From: Begonia masoniana
Taxonomy: Eukaryota > Streptophyta > Magnoliopsida > Cucurbitales > Begoniaceae
DNA: 64,000 bases
Assembly (NCBI GenBank): GCA_022432975.1
Contig: CM039509.1
Coordinates: forward strand, 8,619,075 to 8,683,074
Direction: 5' to 3'
Shown: piece after piece, positions 20,888 to 32,645 of the stretch
How the letters are laid out: every line of letters begins with the position of its first letter
Numbering within the stretch: the first letter of the stretch is position 1
The notes under the pieces: model-generated
Database searches by the model: none
The model's input: the letters and a program-made list of their open reading frames with translations, nothing else
Told to the model about the DNA's origin: nothing
Translations under genes and position numbers: made by a program

Positions 20888-23419
20888 CTTTGGATATTCA
20901 TTGTTAACAACAGAAATTAATAAAATGTAGCAAGCTGGAAAGCCACTACAAGAACAATTCAAGAATCTTCTGAAAGGAAATAAAAAATACAATTCCCTTT
21001 TATTGGCACCAAAGAAATAGAACAATTTCCTCATTCTTTGAAAACGAGACATACAGCACACCATACCTTTGAGAAAAATGATTTGAATTTCGTGTATATT
21101 AATGGATCCATGAGTTCCTGCAACACCATCTTTGCCATCATAAATCCGACGCATCTTCGACATATACATAAAACAAATAATCAGGGAGAAATTTTCCAGA
21201 AATATGATTTTACTATCTACAAATTTGCAGTCATGATCATCACTTCATACCTCATGTCAAAAGCGATCATCATTTGTCGTCTATCCAGGTTGTTATCCAA
21301 GAGTATGCTACTAGGGCTATTTTCGTAAAAGTCAGCAGCATTGCCCAAGATTCCTACCTAACTTACGTTAGGTCCAATTAGATCTTCAGAAATAATAGCA
21401 GATATATATTAACATGTGAAACCAATGAGCAAAACTGGTTGTTTTCTCTTAATTATCAACAAACCTCAAATGAGCCAAAAAAAAAAAAAAAAAAAAAAAT
21501 CAATTTTGAAGATAAACCCTATGAAATGAATTTTTAGACAAATGATAGTGTAAAAATGTATTAGTTTTACTATTGCTAAATGGACTTATTGTTATGCATT
21601 TTTTAAGATATATTCTTTTAATTTTGTTTTCTCTAATTGGAGAGAAATTGATTTAAATTAAGTGTTTCTCTTTTTTTTTCTTTAGAAGGGTTCTTCCCCT
21701 CTCTTGTATTGTACATTTCTTCTTTCAATTTATGTCATTTCTTAAAAAAAAATGGTAAAATATATAAATGTAAACTTATTGGCATAGCCCATGAGCTTAA
21801 TAAAAAACCACATGAGTACATACTCACCGTAACTAGTTTTCACTAAATAGCAGCACAATTCCGTTTTTTTTTTAATTTATTAAAAATTTAATCGAATAAA
21901 AATAAAAAATTTCTAAGTGATATACAAATATTTGTTCTAATAATTTTCCATAAAAGTGTCAATCAAAACCAAGCTGGATAGGTTATTTATTCATAAATCA
22001 CGATCATCTATAGCAACATGTATAGGAATGAATACATTGTCCAGGACAAGTGTTCTTACTTTGATATGCCTGTCCACGGGACTTATGTGCACATTCTCGA
22101 GTCTCAATTCTGTATGGGCAAGTCCATGGCTGTGCAAGTAATTCACCTAGGGAGAGAAAGAGAGACATAAACTAGCCACTCTTAATACAAAATGACCAGG
22201 AAAATTTTTTATTATTAACAAAAATAAAAGAAACATACTCCAATCAAGAGATCCCTCATTAATATTCGAATGATCCGCAGTTGACGAGACACAGCAGGTC
22301 CCCCTATGGAGTCATCTCCAACCTTCCTCGCAGATTCTTCATCCAATGCCAGGGTAGCTTCCAAGGTAGGAAGCCAATCTGACTGCTGAAGCCAGTGCCT
22401 CAACGAAAAACTATCATGATACTGGACGGATAAGACATGATAAGTCTATTATTTTCTCATAAAAACAACAATTTTCCAAATAATATTGCAAAATTAAGAA
22501 GAGAGGACATGCTGAGTTTACATCGATATGGTAGATAATGGTCAGACATTTAATCAACACATCTTTTAGGGACATATGTCAAGAAAGTGTAAAGCAAGAC
22601 TAATGTTGAATATTATTATTATTTGGAGACCTACCCCATGGACTAGTGTAAATGATATACAACCACTTCTTGTAGTGGACGAGATGAATCCATGAACTTG
22701 AATAGAATAAGAATGGTACATAAGCCGACGACGAACTAGCTTTTTCAAAACCTAGTACAAAACATCAAAAAATAATCAAGAGAGAATAAGAAGCTCATTT
22801 CAAAAAAAGACTAAGCAAAATAGACAGCACAGACCTGTATGGCTCTTTTACCCCTACGCTGAGCTTGAGCGCTCTTGAGCCGTCGAAGCACAACTTTTGT
22901 GTTATACAATGGGCTGCATTAAAAGATGCTACATTCAAGCACACATCAACCTCCAAACATATAATAAATTGAAAAAAAAAATTACCTAACCTATTAGAAT
23001 TTTTCACCACTGCTTCAAAAATTACTTCATCCGTCTGCAAAAATTAATATGACATTCAGATTACATGTAAGGAAGGCCAAGCCAAAAATGTTAGGGCTAA
23101 AATTTTAAAAGCATACCCGACCCTCAAGGCCTAAGCTTATAGAATTAAGGATCTTAAAGTCTGATATCTTGAACCTTGAAACATGTTCCATTTCTTCATC
23201 CACAGAAACCGGTAAAGCAACATGAGCATTTGTTTGTTCTGACCGCATCGAGGTTACATTTTTGCTTGCTGATGAACAATTTACTCTGAAACATCTTGTG
23301 GACTTGAAACGTGATAATTTTTCCACGGAACTCAGGGTAATAGGTTGAAGAAGTTTTGTCGACAAATTGAAAGTAAAATTATCACGGCTCGTGATGGAAG
23401 CAACTCCGCATAGTGCCAT
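17154..23419 (-). CDS. PAP14: Plastid-lipid-associated protein 14 / fibrillin-11 (pseudokinase-fibrillin fusion)
   Basis: Thirteen GT-AG exons on the minus strand join in phase: 23419-23117, 23034-22991, 22913-22835, 22751-22635, 22421-22239, 22146-22060, 21357-21251 or 19779-19673, 21154-21067 or 19576-19489, 19080-19000, 18908-18832, 18685-18550, 17948-17886, 17798-17154; with one copy of exons 6-8 this gives 669 residues. Residues 1-45 resemble a chloroplast transit peptide. About residues 85-430 form a kinase-like region whose catalytic loop reads HTELRLEN (253-260) rather than HRDxxxxN, and GNAADF (276-281) replaces DFG, so catalysis is unlikely. From about 435 comes the PAP/fibrillin lipocalin-like domain (HWLELMPGKWRLLYSTG onwards). 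Fibrillins bind lipids in plastoglobules and thylakoids. Exons 6, 7 and 8 occur twice, intact, in a tandem duplication. Confidence 0.88.
19307..20763. repeat. Tandem duplication, copy A (PAP14 exons 6-8 and part of exon 5)
   Basis: 1457 bp, nearly identical to 20885-22335; the differences I could see are homopolymer lengths (for example after CATGTG and in the A runs). It contains full exons 6 (20488-20574), 7 (19673-19779) and 8 (19489-19576), plus the 3' part of exon 5, which is cut off at CGCAGAT without its splice acceptor. It abuts a poly-T run on both sides. Confidence 0.95.
20764..20884. repeat. Poly-T-rich junction between duplicate copies
   Basis: A T-rich run with a few G, A and C at its start and then about 75 uninterrupted T joins the two copies. 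It replaces the missing part of exon 5 in copy A. On the gene strand it is poly-A, inside what would be an intron. Confidence 0.95.
20885..22335. repeat. Tandem duplication, copy B (PAP14 exons 6-8 and part of exon 5)
   Basis: 1451 bp. This copy is contiguous with the complete exon 5 and so looks like the original 5' side of the gene. Exons 6, 7 and 8 lie at 22060-22146, 21251-21357 and 21067-21154. Confidence 0.95.
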
Positions 23420-23950
23420 TGACTGCAGCTCTAATAATTTGAAATGAATGATGCTGGCTTCAAAATTAAGAAAAGGTTCCTGTAATAGCTAAGAAATGTA
23501 AAAAAAAAAGGATTTGAGAATGAAATCTAAAACATAATTTCATCTCAATCGCAAAGATATCAAGTTATGGAAGGAAGAAAAATATCAAGATATGCACTGT
23601 ATTATTTCAATCACGATTCGTAAGTAGACAGATTCAGAAATACGAAAAAATGAGTAGAATCAGAGCATGAAAGAGAAAAACACACACAGGTGAAGGAAAT
23701 TTGAAAAAAAAAAAGGGAAATACCTGAAATTGAAAGAGATGGCGAAAGACGTAATTCAGAAAGAGGAGGAAAGGTGGAAGGTATAAATAGAGGAGGAGGG
23801 CGACGACGACGAAGGGTGGGGGCTGGAGAGGAGTGTGTGAGAGTTGCGTGCAGGAGAACGCCACAGGCGCTTCGCCATGGGCTCTACGCGCGTCTACCTC
23901 CGCCCTCTCTCCAAATATCTTCCCTCCTTTTATAATTGCTATAGCCACAC
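23420..23950 (-). promoter_or_regulatory. PAP14 leader and promoter
   Basis: The minus strand has a good donor, CAATTTCAG/GTATTT near 23722, which suggests a leader intron between there and the start codon. A TATTTATA (23781-23788) and a pyrimidine-rich stretch lie upstream. The open frame across this region is low complexity and not convincing as a gene. Confidence 0.4.
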
Positions 23951-24420
23951 GTGCGCACGTGCTTTGTTCTCTTAATCGTGTCAGTTGATTGTGAGATTTG
24001 CATGATGTTCACTCTTATGAAAATGTAGAAATTAACTAAACATATCACACCTAATAAAATATAAATTAGTTAATAAATATTTTACTATAAAAAACAATAA
24101 AATATAAATATAATTTATATTGTAAATTAGTTAATAGATAGATACGTAATAAAAAAAACAAATTTGATAAAAAAAAATTATTATATTTTAAAATGAAGAG
24201 TCAATTTGCAAGTAAAAAGGGAACTTGTTGAGGCTATTAGAACAAATATACAAATATTAAAAGTTTTTGAAAAATATTGCAAATAATATGTTAAGCATGT
24301 CAAATACATGTATCATTATAATAATGATAAAAATGTTGAAAAAATAAGTTAAACAAGTTTCATTTGTAGCATTATTACATATGACATGCATAATTAAAAA
24401 TATGAATAAGCCAAAATGTT
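23951..24420. other. AT-rich intergenic DNA
   Basis: Very AT-rich, no coding signal or repeat structure that I can support. It may be decayed flank of the hAT fragment next to it. Confidence 0.5.
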
Positions 24421-24568
24421 GCAATACAAATTAAACATGATCTCAATAAGTCGATATGTTGAGTTCCAACGAGTAGGAACGTCGAACGACGAATTACATT
24501 TGCAAGTAATTTTCATTGCATCAACACAGGCTTTAAACTGTTGCAATCTTTCTAGAGAAGACCTCATG
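24421..24568 (-). pseudogene. hAT transposase fragment
   Basis: The minus strand encodes RSSLERLQQFKACVDAMKI and then FDVPTRWNSTYRLIE, the conserved DVPTRWNSTY block of plant hAT (Ac/RICESLEEPER-like) transposases. Only about 50 codons survive. The right side ends where an F4-type LTR fragment begins. Confidence 0.85.
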
Positions 24569-24572
24569 TACT

Positions 24573-24819
24573 GTTGTGCCTCATAGGCCTATTACACGAT
24601 CTCAGATCCGAGTCCACAATTTAACTAACACATTTGTCTCTTTTGCGGTCATGGTTCGTGTGAAGACTTGGAGGACACCGTGAACGACTTGAAGTGGGAG
24701 ATTAAAGCTAGGGACGTTCACTAACCAAAGCATCTCATCATGTGGAAATACTAAAGAAGCACTTTAATGCTCACATGAGAATTTGTCTTCCCGAGCTTTG
24801 ATTTGTAGCTTTTTTGACA
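24573..24819 (+). mobile_element. F4-type gypsy LTR fragment (5' end)
   Basis: Starts TGTTGTGCCTCATAGGCC and follows, with many changes, the first 245 bp of the LTRs at 56066 and 61945, including the decayed coding for GICLPEL and the GAATTTGTCTTCCCGAGC block. It is cut at about 24819 by the Tekay-like LTR. Confidence 0.8.
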
Positions 24820-25883
24820 AAGCATAAAAAAAAACATAACTCCAAAATCCTCAACGACGAACTCGGCTTATGGCATAGGCCTATCGGCCACAGTAAGTCA
24901 TGAAGACTTATCTTTCATCCGTTGCAATTTAAGTTCCGTCCACAAGCGTTGTTCACCTATGACAATTCACAACAATCATCATTAAATTCGAGCCTAGGAA
25001 ATCGAATTATAAAGACTAACGAAGTCCCTAGCTAAAGGATATCTCCTAAAATCCTAACTTAACTCTTTGAAGCATTTAATCGAGCACCTTGCGCTCGTTA
25101 ATCATAATCCTCCATTAATGAAGTTTCCTCAAGTTCTAATCCTCCGAAATCCTAACACTTACCAATTAATCGGCTTACTACGTTCAATAATCACCAATAC
25201 GTCGATTAGAGGCATAATCACGCTAAACTTATCGATTTCCAACCTTAATTCATGTTTTTAACAAAAACCCTAAACGAACCCTAATTGTTTAAATCTATAA
25301 ATCGAGAACTAAAGCTGAGAAATATTAGAATCTTACCTAGGATCGTGATTAGAGAAGAAAACGCAAGGCACGGCTGTTGATCGGAGGAGAACTGCTGGCG
25401 TTGGGGAATCGGCCAAGAGGAAAAGTCGCAGGGAGAGGGGAGAAGAAATCCTCTCTGCAGATTGAGTTCACGATGGAGGGGGGAGGGGAATAACTTGTTT
25501 TTATTAAGTTTTTAACCTTGCAATTTACCATTTTGCCCTTTTTGCTTATTCTTTGCTTATTTCATTATTTAACCATCGATTTGGTTTCTCCAAATTTTCT
25601 TATTTCACCAAACATTCCAACTTCCTTTCAGGGTTCTAACGAAACTTCCCGTTCGTAAAATAGACTTAATTTACTATTTTTACGAATTAAACTTTAATAA
25701 CGGGAAAACCGAACTCGGGCGTTACACTATCTATTTTGTTTTCCGAAACTTCTTTATTCCTTTAAAAATCTTTATTAATTACTAGAGCTCTAACAAAGCT
25801 TATTGTTCACAAAACGGGCTCAAATTTCTTTATTTACGAAAATGCCCATAGTAAGCGGAAACCCAAAAATCTCGGGTGTTACA
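24820..25883 (-). repeat. 3' LTR (truncated) of the Tekay-like element
   Basis: Closely matches 36760-37825 over its full length with scattered substitutions and small indels, ending GGGTGTTACA at 25883 beside the polypurine tract. Confidence 0.9.
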
Positions 25884-26832
25884 TTCTATCCTCCTTAATA
25901 GAAATTTTGTCATCAAAATTGACTATTTCTCGACATTAACGCCCCACGTCTTGCGGCCTTATTCCACACTTTTCGAGTTCCTTCCCTTTATCTCTTAAAA
26001 TCTTTAATTTCTTATTTAAAAACTTCGATTCTATCTACATTATGCTCATTGCCTAACGTAAATTTTTATTAATTTTGGGCACAGTCAAATCCCCAAGTCT
26101 CGCCATTGATATACTCCAAATTATTTATTCTAACCTTAGGTCATTTGCGTATTCATTGGTCTCGACTTGTATTTGAATACAAGTCAAACTTTTGAAATTA
26201 AAGTTTACTTACATAATTTCCGTATAAATCCTCATTTGTTAATCCACGAATTCCCCAAATCGTATGATACTAAGCACTGAGCCAAGCTTCCAATCTTAAC
26301 CCTTCGTTAAATCTAACAATCCCCTGCACTTATCCCTAATATCGCACAAGAATTTCCTTGAGGTTACTAAATGATCTATCATCTTTCGTTCCTCCTAGTC
26401 GGTTCTTAATATTCTACTTTGTTCCCTTGCAACGATTTATCCAACGATCTTCTTGTTTGTTAATTTGTTGTACATCCTTAGTCCAACTTTACTCGAATTC
26501 TAAAAGCTTACCCTTATATTTTCTATTTTTTTTCCAAAACTTTAGAAACACCACTTCATTCAGGTTAACCTTCTTAGTTCCTCGAACACTAATATTCCTA
26601 CTTCCACCCTGGAGGTAAGTCTTAAGTTTGTGGTTCTTAACTTAAACTGTACTAACTATACACTCACTCTAGTCGAATCGCCATCCCTTCTATGGTCATA
26701 CTAGCCGCTTTAACCCCTAAGCACGTCTTCTAATTTAAAGTGTTAAACTTTCCTCATTAGTTAATGCATTTAGGTTTTTAAGCTCTTTTCTAACTCTTAT
26801 GTTTTAGCTTCACAATCTCTAATCAAGCAACA
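25884..26832 (-). other. Internal non-coding remainder of the Tekay-like element
   Basis: Between the start of the protease and the polypurine tract, where pol should be, there are no recognisable RT, RNase H, integrase or chromodomain motifs. The last bases encode the FDDKISIKEDR-like end typical of this group. The rest is AT-rich and degenerate. Confidence 0.6.
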
Positions 26833-27890
26833 CTAAATGTCTGACGTGTCTATCAAAGAAAATACAGCTATGCCAGTAACTAAAATACTACATGTGATAA
26901 CCGAAGGCTGAGCCTCATCGTCGACGTCACCAGGCTCGACAAAGGCAAAGATCCTCGGCATGACTCTCCTCTGATCTCTGCTCGGCTGATCTCGGCCGGG
27001 CTTCGGGCAATCTTTAATGAAATGGCCAACTTCTCTGCACCGATAGCACTTATTAGTACCCACTCGGCATTCGCCACTATGCTCTTTCTGACACCTAGAG
27101 CACCAAGGCATCTGAGGAGCCCCTTGCACTTGTTTTCCCTTCCCCTGTCGTTACCTCCTTAATAAGGCCTCTTGATGCCCCTTTGTTGTTGCATTTGCGA
27201 TAGTCCCTTTTGTTGCCAGTCTCTATCCGAGGGTTGAAGCCGAATCTCCCGAAAGAAGCCCTTAGCAGGCTCCCTTGGCTTGACGCAAGTCAGTTCAGCA
27301 TCCTCAAACTCCAAGGCTCTTGCCGCGATGTCCTCGTAGGGCACATCTAAAACGCCCGACACTATAATGCTCTTTCGAATGTCCAGGTTTAATCCATCCA
27401 TAAACTGTTGCACCTTGTCCTCATTATCGCTGACTAAGCGCGGTGCAAACCGGGATAAGGCCTCAAACTTCCTAATATATTCCGCAACTGTACTGGTCTA
27501 CTTCAGTTGCGTGAACTCCGCTCTTTTTGCCGCCCTCACCGTACGACTGAAGTATTTATCAAAGAACACGGTTTTAAACCGTTCGTACCTCATCAGTGTC
27601 ACGTCCGTAGTCACTTTTATAGAATCCCACCAAAATCGGGCATCCAATGCCAGGTGGAAAGTGACGCACGTGACCTTCTCAGCATTCTCCACTTTGGCAT
27701 ATGCCAACATATCCTCCATCGTTTGAACCCACTCCTCAGCAATAGAGGGCTCCGTAGATTGTCCGTTGAATACTGGAGGTCGTAACTTTTGGAACCTCTC
27801 TACGTTGTGATTGCCCTGAACTACTATATCCCGGGCTCTCTGATTTTCACGGTTCACTAGGCTCTCGATCTGTTGCGCTTGCCTGTCCAT
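26833..27890 (-). pseudogene. Ty3/gypsy gag with zinc knuckle and start of protease
   Basis: Reading leftwards: a coiled N-terminus (MDRQAQQIESLVNRENQRA), the gag core with FQKLRPPVFNGQS and FHLALDARFWWDSI, then FMDGLNLDIRKSIIVSG and a CCHC knuckle CYRCREVGHFIKDCP. The frame ends in SLIDTSDI, where an active protease would have DTGA/S. Two frame changes (near 27500 and 27140) split it into three open pieces, so no intact gag is made. Confidence 0.88.
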
Positions 27891-28114
27891 ATGCTAGGTC
27901 TGACGATCCAGCAAATCTGTCAACCTATCCAGGGCTTCGTCCTTGGTGTCTCTCGCTTGAACTATTTTTCTATAACTCCTATAAAAGTTAAAACAAACAA
28001 TTCTAAGAAATAGAAATCAAATAAAGCATTTAAACGTACTTACAGTTGAGGAAGGATGTCCGCGTAGTGGCTGCGCAGTCGAGCAGTCTAAAGAACTAAT
28101 TTTAAAACCCGGGG

Positions 28115-28126
28115 GCTTTGATACCA
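28115..28126 (-). other. Primer-binding site (tRNA-iMet type)
   Basis: On the minus strand TGGTATCAAAGC lies 4 bp inside the 5' LTR edge at 28131. It differs by one base from TGGTATCAGAGC, the usual complement of plant initiator tRNA-Met, and fixes the element's orientation. Confidence 0.85.
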
Positions 28127-28130
28127 TAAC

Positions 28131-28918
28131 TGTAACGACCCAGAATTCTATACCCTTAATTTCCCGTATAAATTTTTCTTTTTATAACACTCATAAAATT
28201 TTGACTTCTACACCTCTAAATCGAAGTCCCGGATTGTTGAGATTATCTAAAATCCATTAAATAAACCATGTATTAAACAAAGGGAAAATGCAGTGCAAGA
28301 GCCGAGGGCAAACATGTCCAAGGCAAGAAAAACAAAGGGGCGATCGATCGCCCACTTGACAGCCGATCGATCGGCCCTTAGACAGTCGATCAATCGCCCC
28401 TTTTTTGGCGATCGATCGGCTGCTGTTCTGGAAGAAATTTCAGAACGTAGCCATATGAGAGCCGATCGTTCGCCTCTTTGCAGGCAAACGATCGGCAGAC
28501 TCTCTGGAACTCTAGAGAGTCACCTCTCTTCTGGGCGATCGATCGCCCCCTTCTTGGCGATCGATCGGCAGACGCTCTAGATTTTCTCCAGAGCGCTGCA
28601 TTCCCATTTCGCTTTCTTCCTTCACTTTTTCTTTTCTTTTCTTCTCCCTACACACAACACAATTCATACATACATTTCAACACACAAACACTCATAACCT
28701 CACTCATTCCTCTTACATTTCCCCACTTCATCAATCATCAAAGCCGACCCAAAACGTATCCTAAAATACAATAAAAACGAGACTACAACCATGAAATCTA
28801 ACTGCGTGGATAGCTCTATAACTCGAGCATATCCGTGACTCAACCTAAAATAACCCCAAACGATTCCATTATAATTGTAGTAAAAGGCTTAACAAAACAT
28901 TTATGAAGCGAGTTTACC
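28131..28918 (-). repeat. Outer F1 LTR, inner segment
   Basis: Starts TGTAACGACCCAGAATTC on the plus strand beside the primer-binding site and carries the GATCGATC palindromes at 28338-28567. It is interrupted at 28918 by a younger F1 LTR and continues at 36094. Confidence 0.9.
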
Positions 28919-29154
28919 TGTAGCGACCCTGACACTGTACCCTTAATTTCCTGTATAATTTTTTTTTTATCCTTGTAAACTTCGTAACAATTGAGCGGAA
29001 TTTAAATCGTAGACTGAATCGTTAAAAATCGTTCGGAAACTATTTTTAAAACCCCTTAAATAAAAACTTAAAACAATTAATAAAACAATTTAAAATAAAG
29101 AAAACATCGGCCAACAATTGGAGGACATAAACGTCAGAACCAGAAAAAGTGAAG

Positions 29155-29335
29155 GGGGCGATCGATCGCCCCGCGTAGCGGCGATTGATCGCCCATTTGC
29201 AAATTGAGGGGCGATCGATCGCCCATTTACAATATTGAGGGGTGATCGATCACCCCACATATGGGCGATCGATCGCCCCGCACTCTGGAAAATCTAGAGA
29301 GCGGCGATCGCCTGTCGATCGATGGCGATCGAACG
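29155..29335. repeat. GATCGATC-centred palindrome cluster
   Basis: Several palindromes follow one another, including GGGGCGATCGATCGCCCC (29155-29172) and GGGGTGATCGATCACCCC (29239-29256), both perfect. Comparable clusters lie at 4910-5130, 28338-28567, 50163-50390 and, weaker, 38277-38450 and 42044-42100, at the corresponding LTR position. Confidence 0.9.
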
Positions 29336-29907
29336 GTAGGTTCTCTGGAATTTCCATTCCAGAGAGCGATTTCCTCCTGTTTTCTTCCTCCCCTGCACAC
29401 AACTTCACAATTCATCACTTCTTCACCAATAAACACAATAACATCATAACTTAAACTCAACCTGTAATGCCCCGAGTTATCTGAACCCGGTTTGTCACAC
29501 AAACTCCGTACATGACCAAAATTTCTACCATATTATTTTTTTTAAAAATAAACTTGCAGCGGAAATCATTTGAACAAACTGAAAACTAAACAAAATCATA
29601 AAAGTGTTTGGATGATCGGGCGAAATGTTAGAAATATTCGTCCAAGAGAAAATAAGAGTTAAATCACGAATTTCTTTAAAAGTGGCGAAGGTCAAACGCA
29701 TCTGCCGCTGAACCGAGTCAACGGAAGAGGCTGAAGACAGGAAACAAAAGACATCATCCGGTCACAAAGTGACAAAATATTCTCTACACTTTTCGATGGT
29801 TTTACTCACGACATCCACCGGTCGCTAAACGACAAAAGACTTCCTACATCATCCGGTGAATTTACACACGACATCCACCGGTGACTAACGACAAAAATTC
29901 TCCTATA

Positions 29908-32645
29908 TCTGCCGATGAGTTTACTGAGACATCATCCGATAGACTTAAACCTACACCTTCCGATGACGTCAGCACGCATCTGCCGATAAGTTTACTGAGA
30001 CATCATCCGATAGACTTAAACCTACACCTTTCGATGACGTCAGCACGCATCTGCCGATGAGTTTACTGAGACATCATCCGATAGACTTAAACCTACACCT
30101 TCCGATGACGTCAGCACGCATCTGCGATGAGTTACTGAGACATCTTACTGAGACATCATCCGATAGACTTAAACCTACACCTTTCGATGACGTCAGCACG
30201 CATCTGCCGATGAGTTTACTGAGACATCATCCGATAGACTTAAACCTACACCTTCCGATGACGTCAGCACGCATCTGCCGATGAGTTTACTGAGACATCA
30301 TCCGATAGACTTAAACCTACACCTTCCGATGACGTCAGCACGCATCTGCCGATGAGTTTACTGAGACATCATCCGATAGACTTAAACCTACACCTTCCGA
30401 TGACGTCAGCACGCATCTGCCGATGAGTTTACTGAGACATCATCCGATAGACTTAAACCTACACCTTCCGATGACGTCAGCACGCATCTGCCGATGAGTT
30501 TACTGAGACATCATCCGATAGACTTAAACCTACACCTTCCGATGACGTCAGCACGCATCTGCCGATGAGTTTACTGAGACATCATCCGATAGACTTAAAC
30601 CTACACCTTCCGATGACGTCAGCACGCATCTGCCGATGAGTTTACTGAGACATCATCCGATAGACTTAAACCTACACCTTCCGATGACGTCAGCACGCAT
30701 CTGCCGATGAGTTTACTGAGACATCATCCGATAGACTTAAACCTACACCTTCCGATGACGTCAGCACGCATCTGCCGATGAGTTTACTGAGACATCATCC
30801 GATAGACTTAAACCTACACCTTCCGATGACGTCAGCACGCATCTGCCGATGAGTTTACTGAGACATCATCCGATAGACTTAAACCTACACCTTCCGATGA
30901 CGTCAGCACGCATCTGCCGATGAGTTTACTGAGACATCATCCGATAGACTTAAACCTACACCTTCCGATGACGTCAGCACGCATCTGCCGATGAGTTTAC
31001 TGAGACATCATCCGATAGACTTAAACCTACACCTTCCGATGACGTCAGCACGCATCTGCCGATGAGTTTACTGAGACATCATCCGATAGACTTAAACCTA
31101 CACCTTCCGATGACGTCAGCACGCATCTGCCGATGAGTTTACTGAGACATCATCCGATAGACTTAAACCTACACCTTCCGATGACGTCAGCACGCATCTG
31201 CCGATGAGTTTACTGAGACATCATCCGATAGACTTAAACCTACACCTTCCGATGACGTCAGCACGCATCTGCCGATGAGTTTACTGAGACATCATCCGAT
31301 AGACTTAAACCTACACCTTCCGATGACGTCAGCACGCATCTGCCGATGAGTTTACTGAGACATCATCCGATAGACTTAAACCTACACCTTCCGATGACGT
31401 CAGCACGCATCTGCCGATGAGTTTACTGAGACATCATCCGATAGACTTAAACCTACACCTTCCGATGACGTCAGCACGCATCTGCCGATGAGTTTACTGA
31501 GACATCATCCGATAGACTTAAACCTACACCTTCCGATGACGTCAGCACGCATCTGCCGATGAGTTTACTGAGACATCATCCGATAGACTTAAACCTACAC
31601 CTTCCGATGACGTCAGCACGCATCTGCCGATGAGTTTACTGAGACATCATCCGATAGACTTAAACCTACACCTTCCGATGACGTCAGCACGCATCTGCCG
31701 ATGAGTTTACTGAGACATCATCCGATAGACTTAAACCTACACCTTCCGATGACGTCAGCACGCATCTGCCGATGAGTTTACTGAGACATCATCCGATAGA
31801 CTTAAACCTACACCTTCCGATGACGTCAGCACGCATCTGCCGATGAGTTTACTGAGACATCATCCGATAGACTTAAACCTACACCTTCCGATGACGTCAG
31901 CACGCATCTGCCGATGAGTTTACTGAGACATCATCCGATAGACTTAAACCTACACCTTCCGATGACGTCAGCACGCATCTGCCGATGAGTTTACTGAGAC
32001 ATCATCCGATAGACTTAAACCTACACCTTCCGATGACGTCAGCACGCATCTGCCGATGAGTTTACTGAGACATCATCCGATAGACTTAAACCTACACCTT
32101 CCGATGACGTCAGCACGCATCTGCCGATGAGTTTACTGAGACATCATCCGATAGACTTAAACCTACACCTTCCGATGACGTCAGCACGCATCTGCCGATG
32201 AGTTTACTGAGACATCATCCGATAGACTTAAACCTACACCTTCCGATGACGTCAGCACGCATCTGCCGATGAGTTTACTGAGACATCATCCGATAGACTT
32301 AAACCTACACCTTCCGATGACGTCAGCACGCATCTGCCGATGAGTTTACTGAGACATCATCCGATAGACTTAAACCTACACCTTCCGATGACGTCAGCAC
32401 GCATCTGCCGATGAGTTTACTGAGACATCATCCGATAGACTTAAACCTACACCTTCCGATGACGTCAGCACGCATCTGCCGATGAGTTTACTGAGACATC
32501 ATCCGATAGACTTAAACCTACACCTTTCGATGACGTCAGCACGCATCTGCCGATGAGTTTACTGAGACATCATCCGATAGACTTAAACCTACACCTTCCG
32601 ATGACGTCAGCACGCATCTGCCGATGAGTTTACTGAGACATCATG
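29908..32645. repeat. 71-bp minisatellite, about 37-38 units, each with TGACGTCA
   Basis: The unit runs CTGCCGATGAGTTTACTGAG...ACATCATCCGATAGACTTAAAC...ACACCTTCCGATGACGTCAG and repeats every 71 bp with almost no variation, except one rearranged unit near 30120-30165 and T/C changes in the first and last units. Each unit is built from three related sub-repeats of about 24 bp (acatcatccgatag, acaccttccgatga, gcatctgccgatga). The perfect 8-bp palindrome TGACGTCA occurs once per unit. Confidence 0.97.

Noticed and set aside
20709..20930. Poly-Phe open frame over the T-rich junction
   Set aside because: Artefact of the homopolymer.
23634..23948. 104-codon minus-strand open frame upstream of PAP14
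   Set aside because: Low complexity, Phe/Leu-rich, over the presumed leader and promoter; no family resemblance.
29908..32645. CRISPR-like array
   Set aside because: Units are contiguous and identical without variable spacers; this is a minisatellite in a plant LTR.
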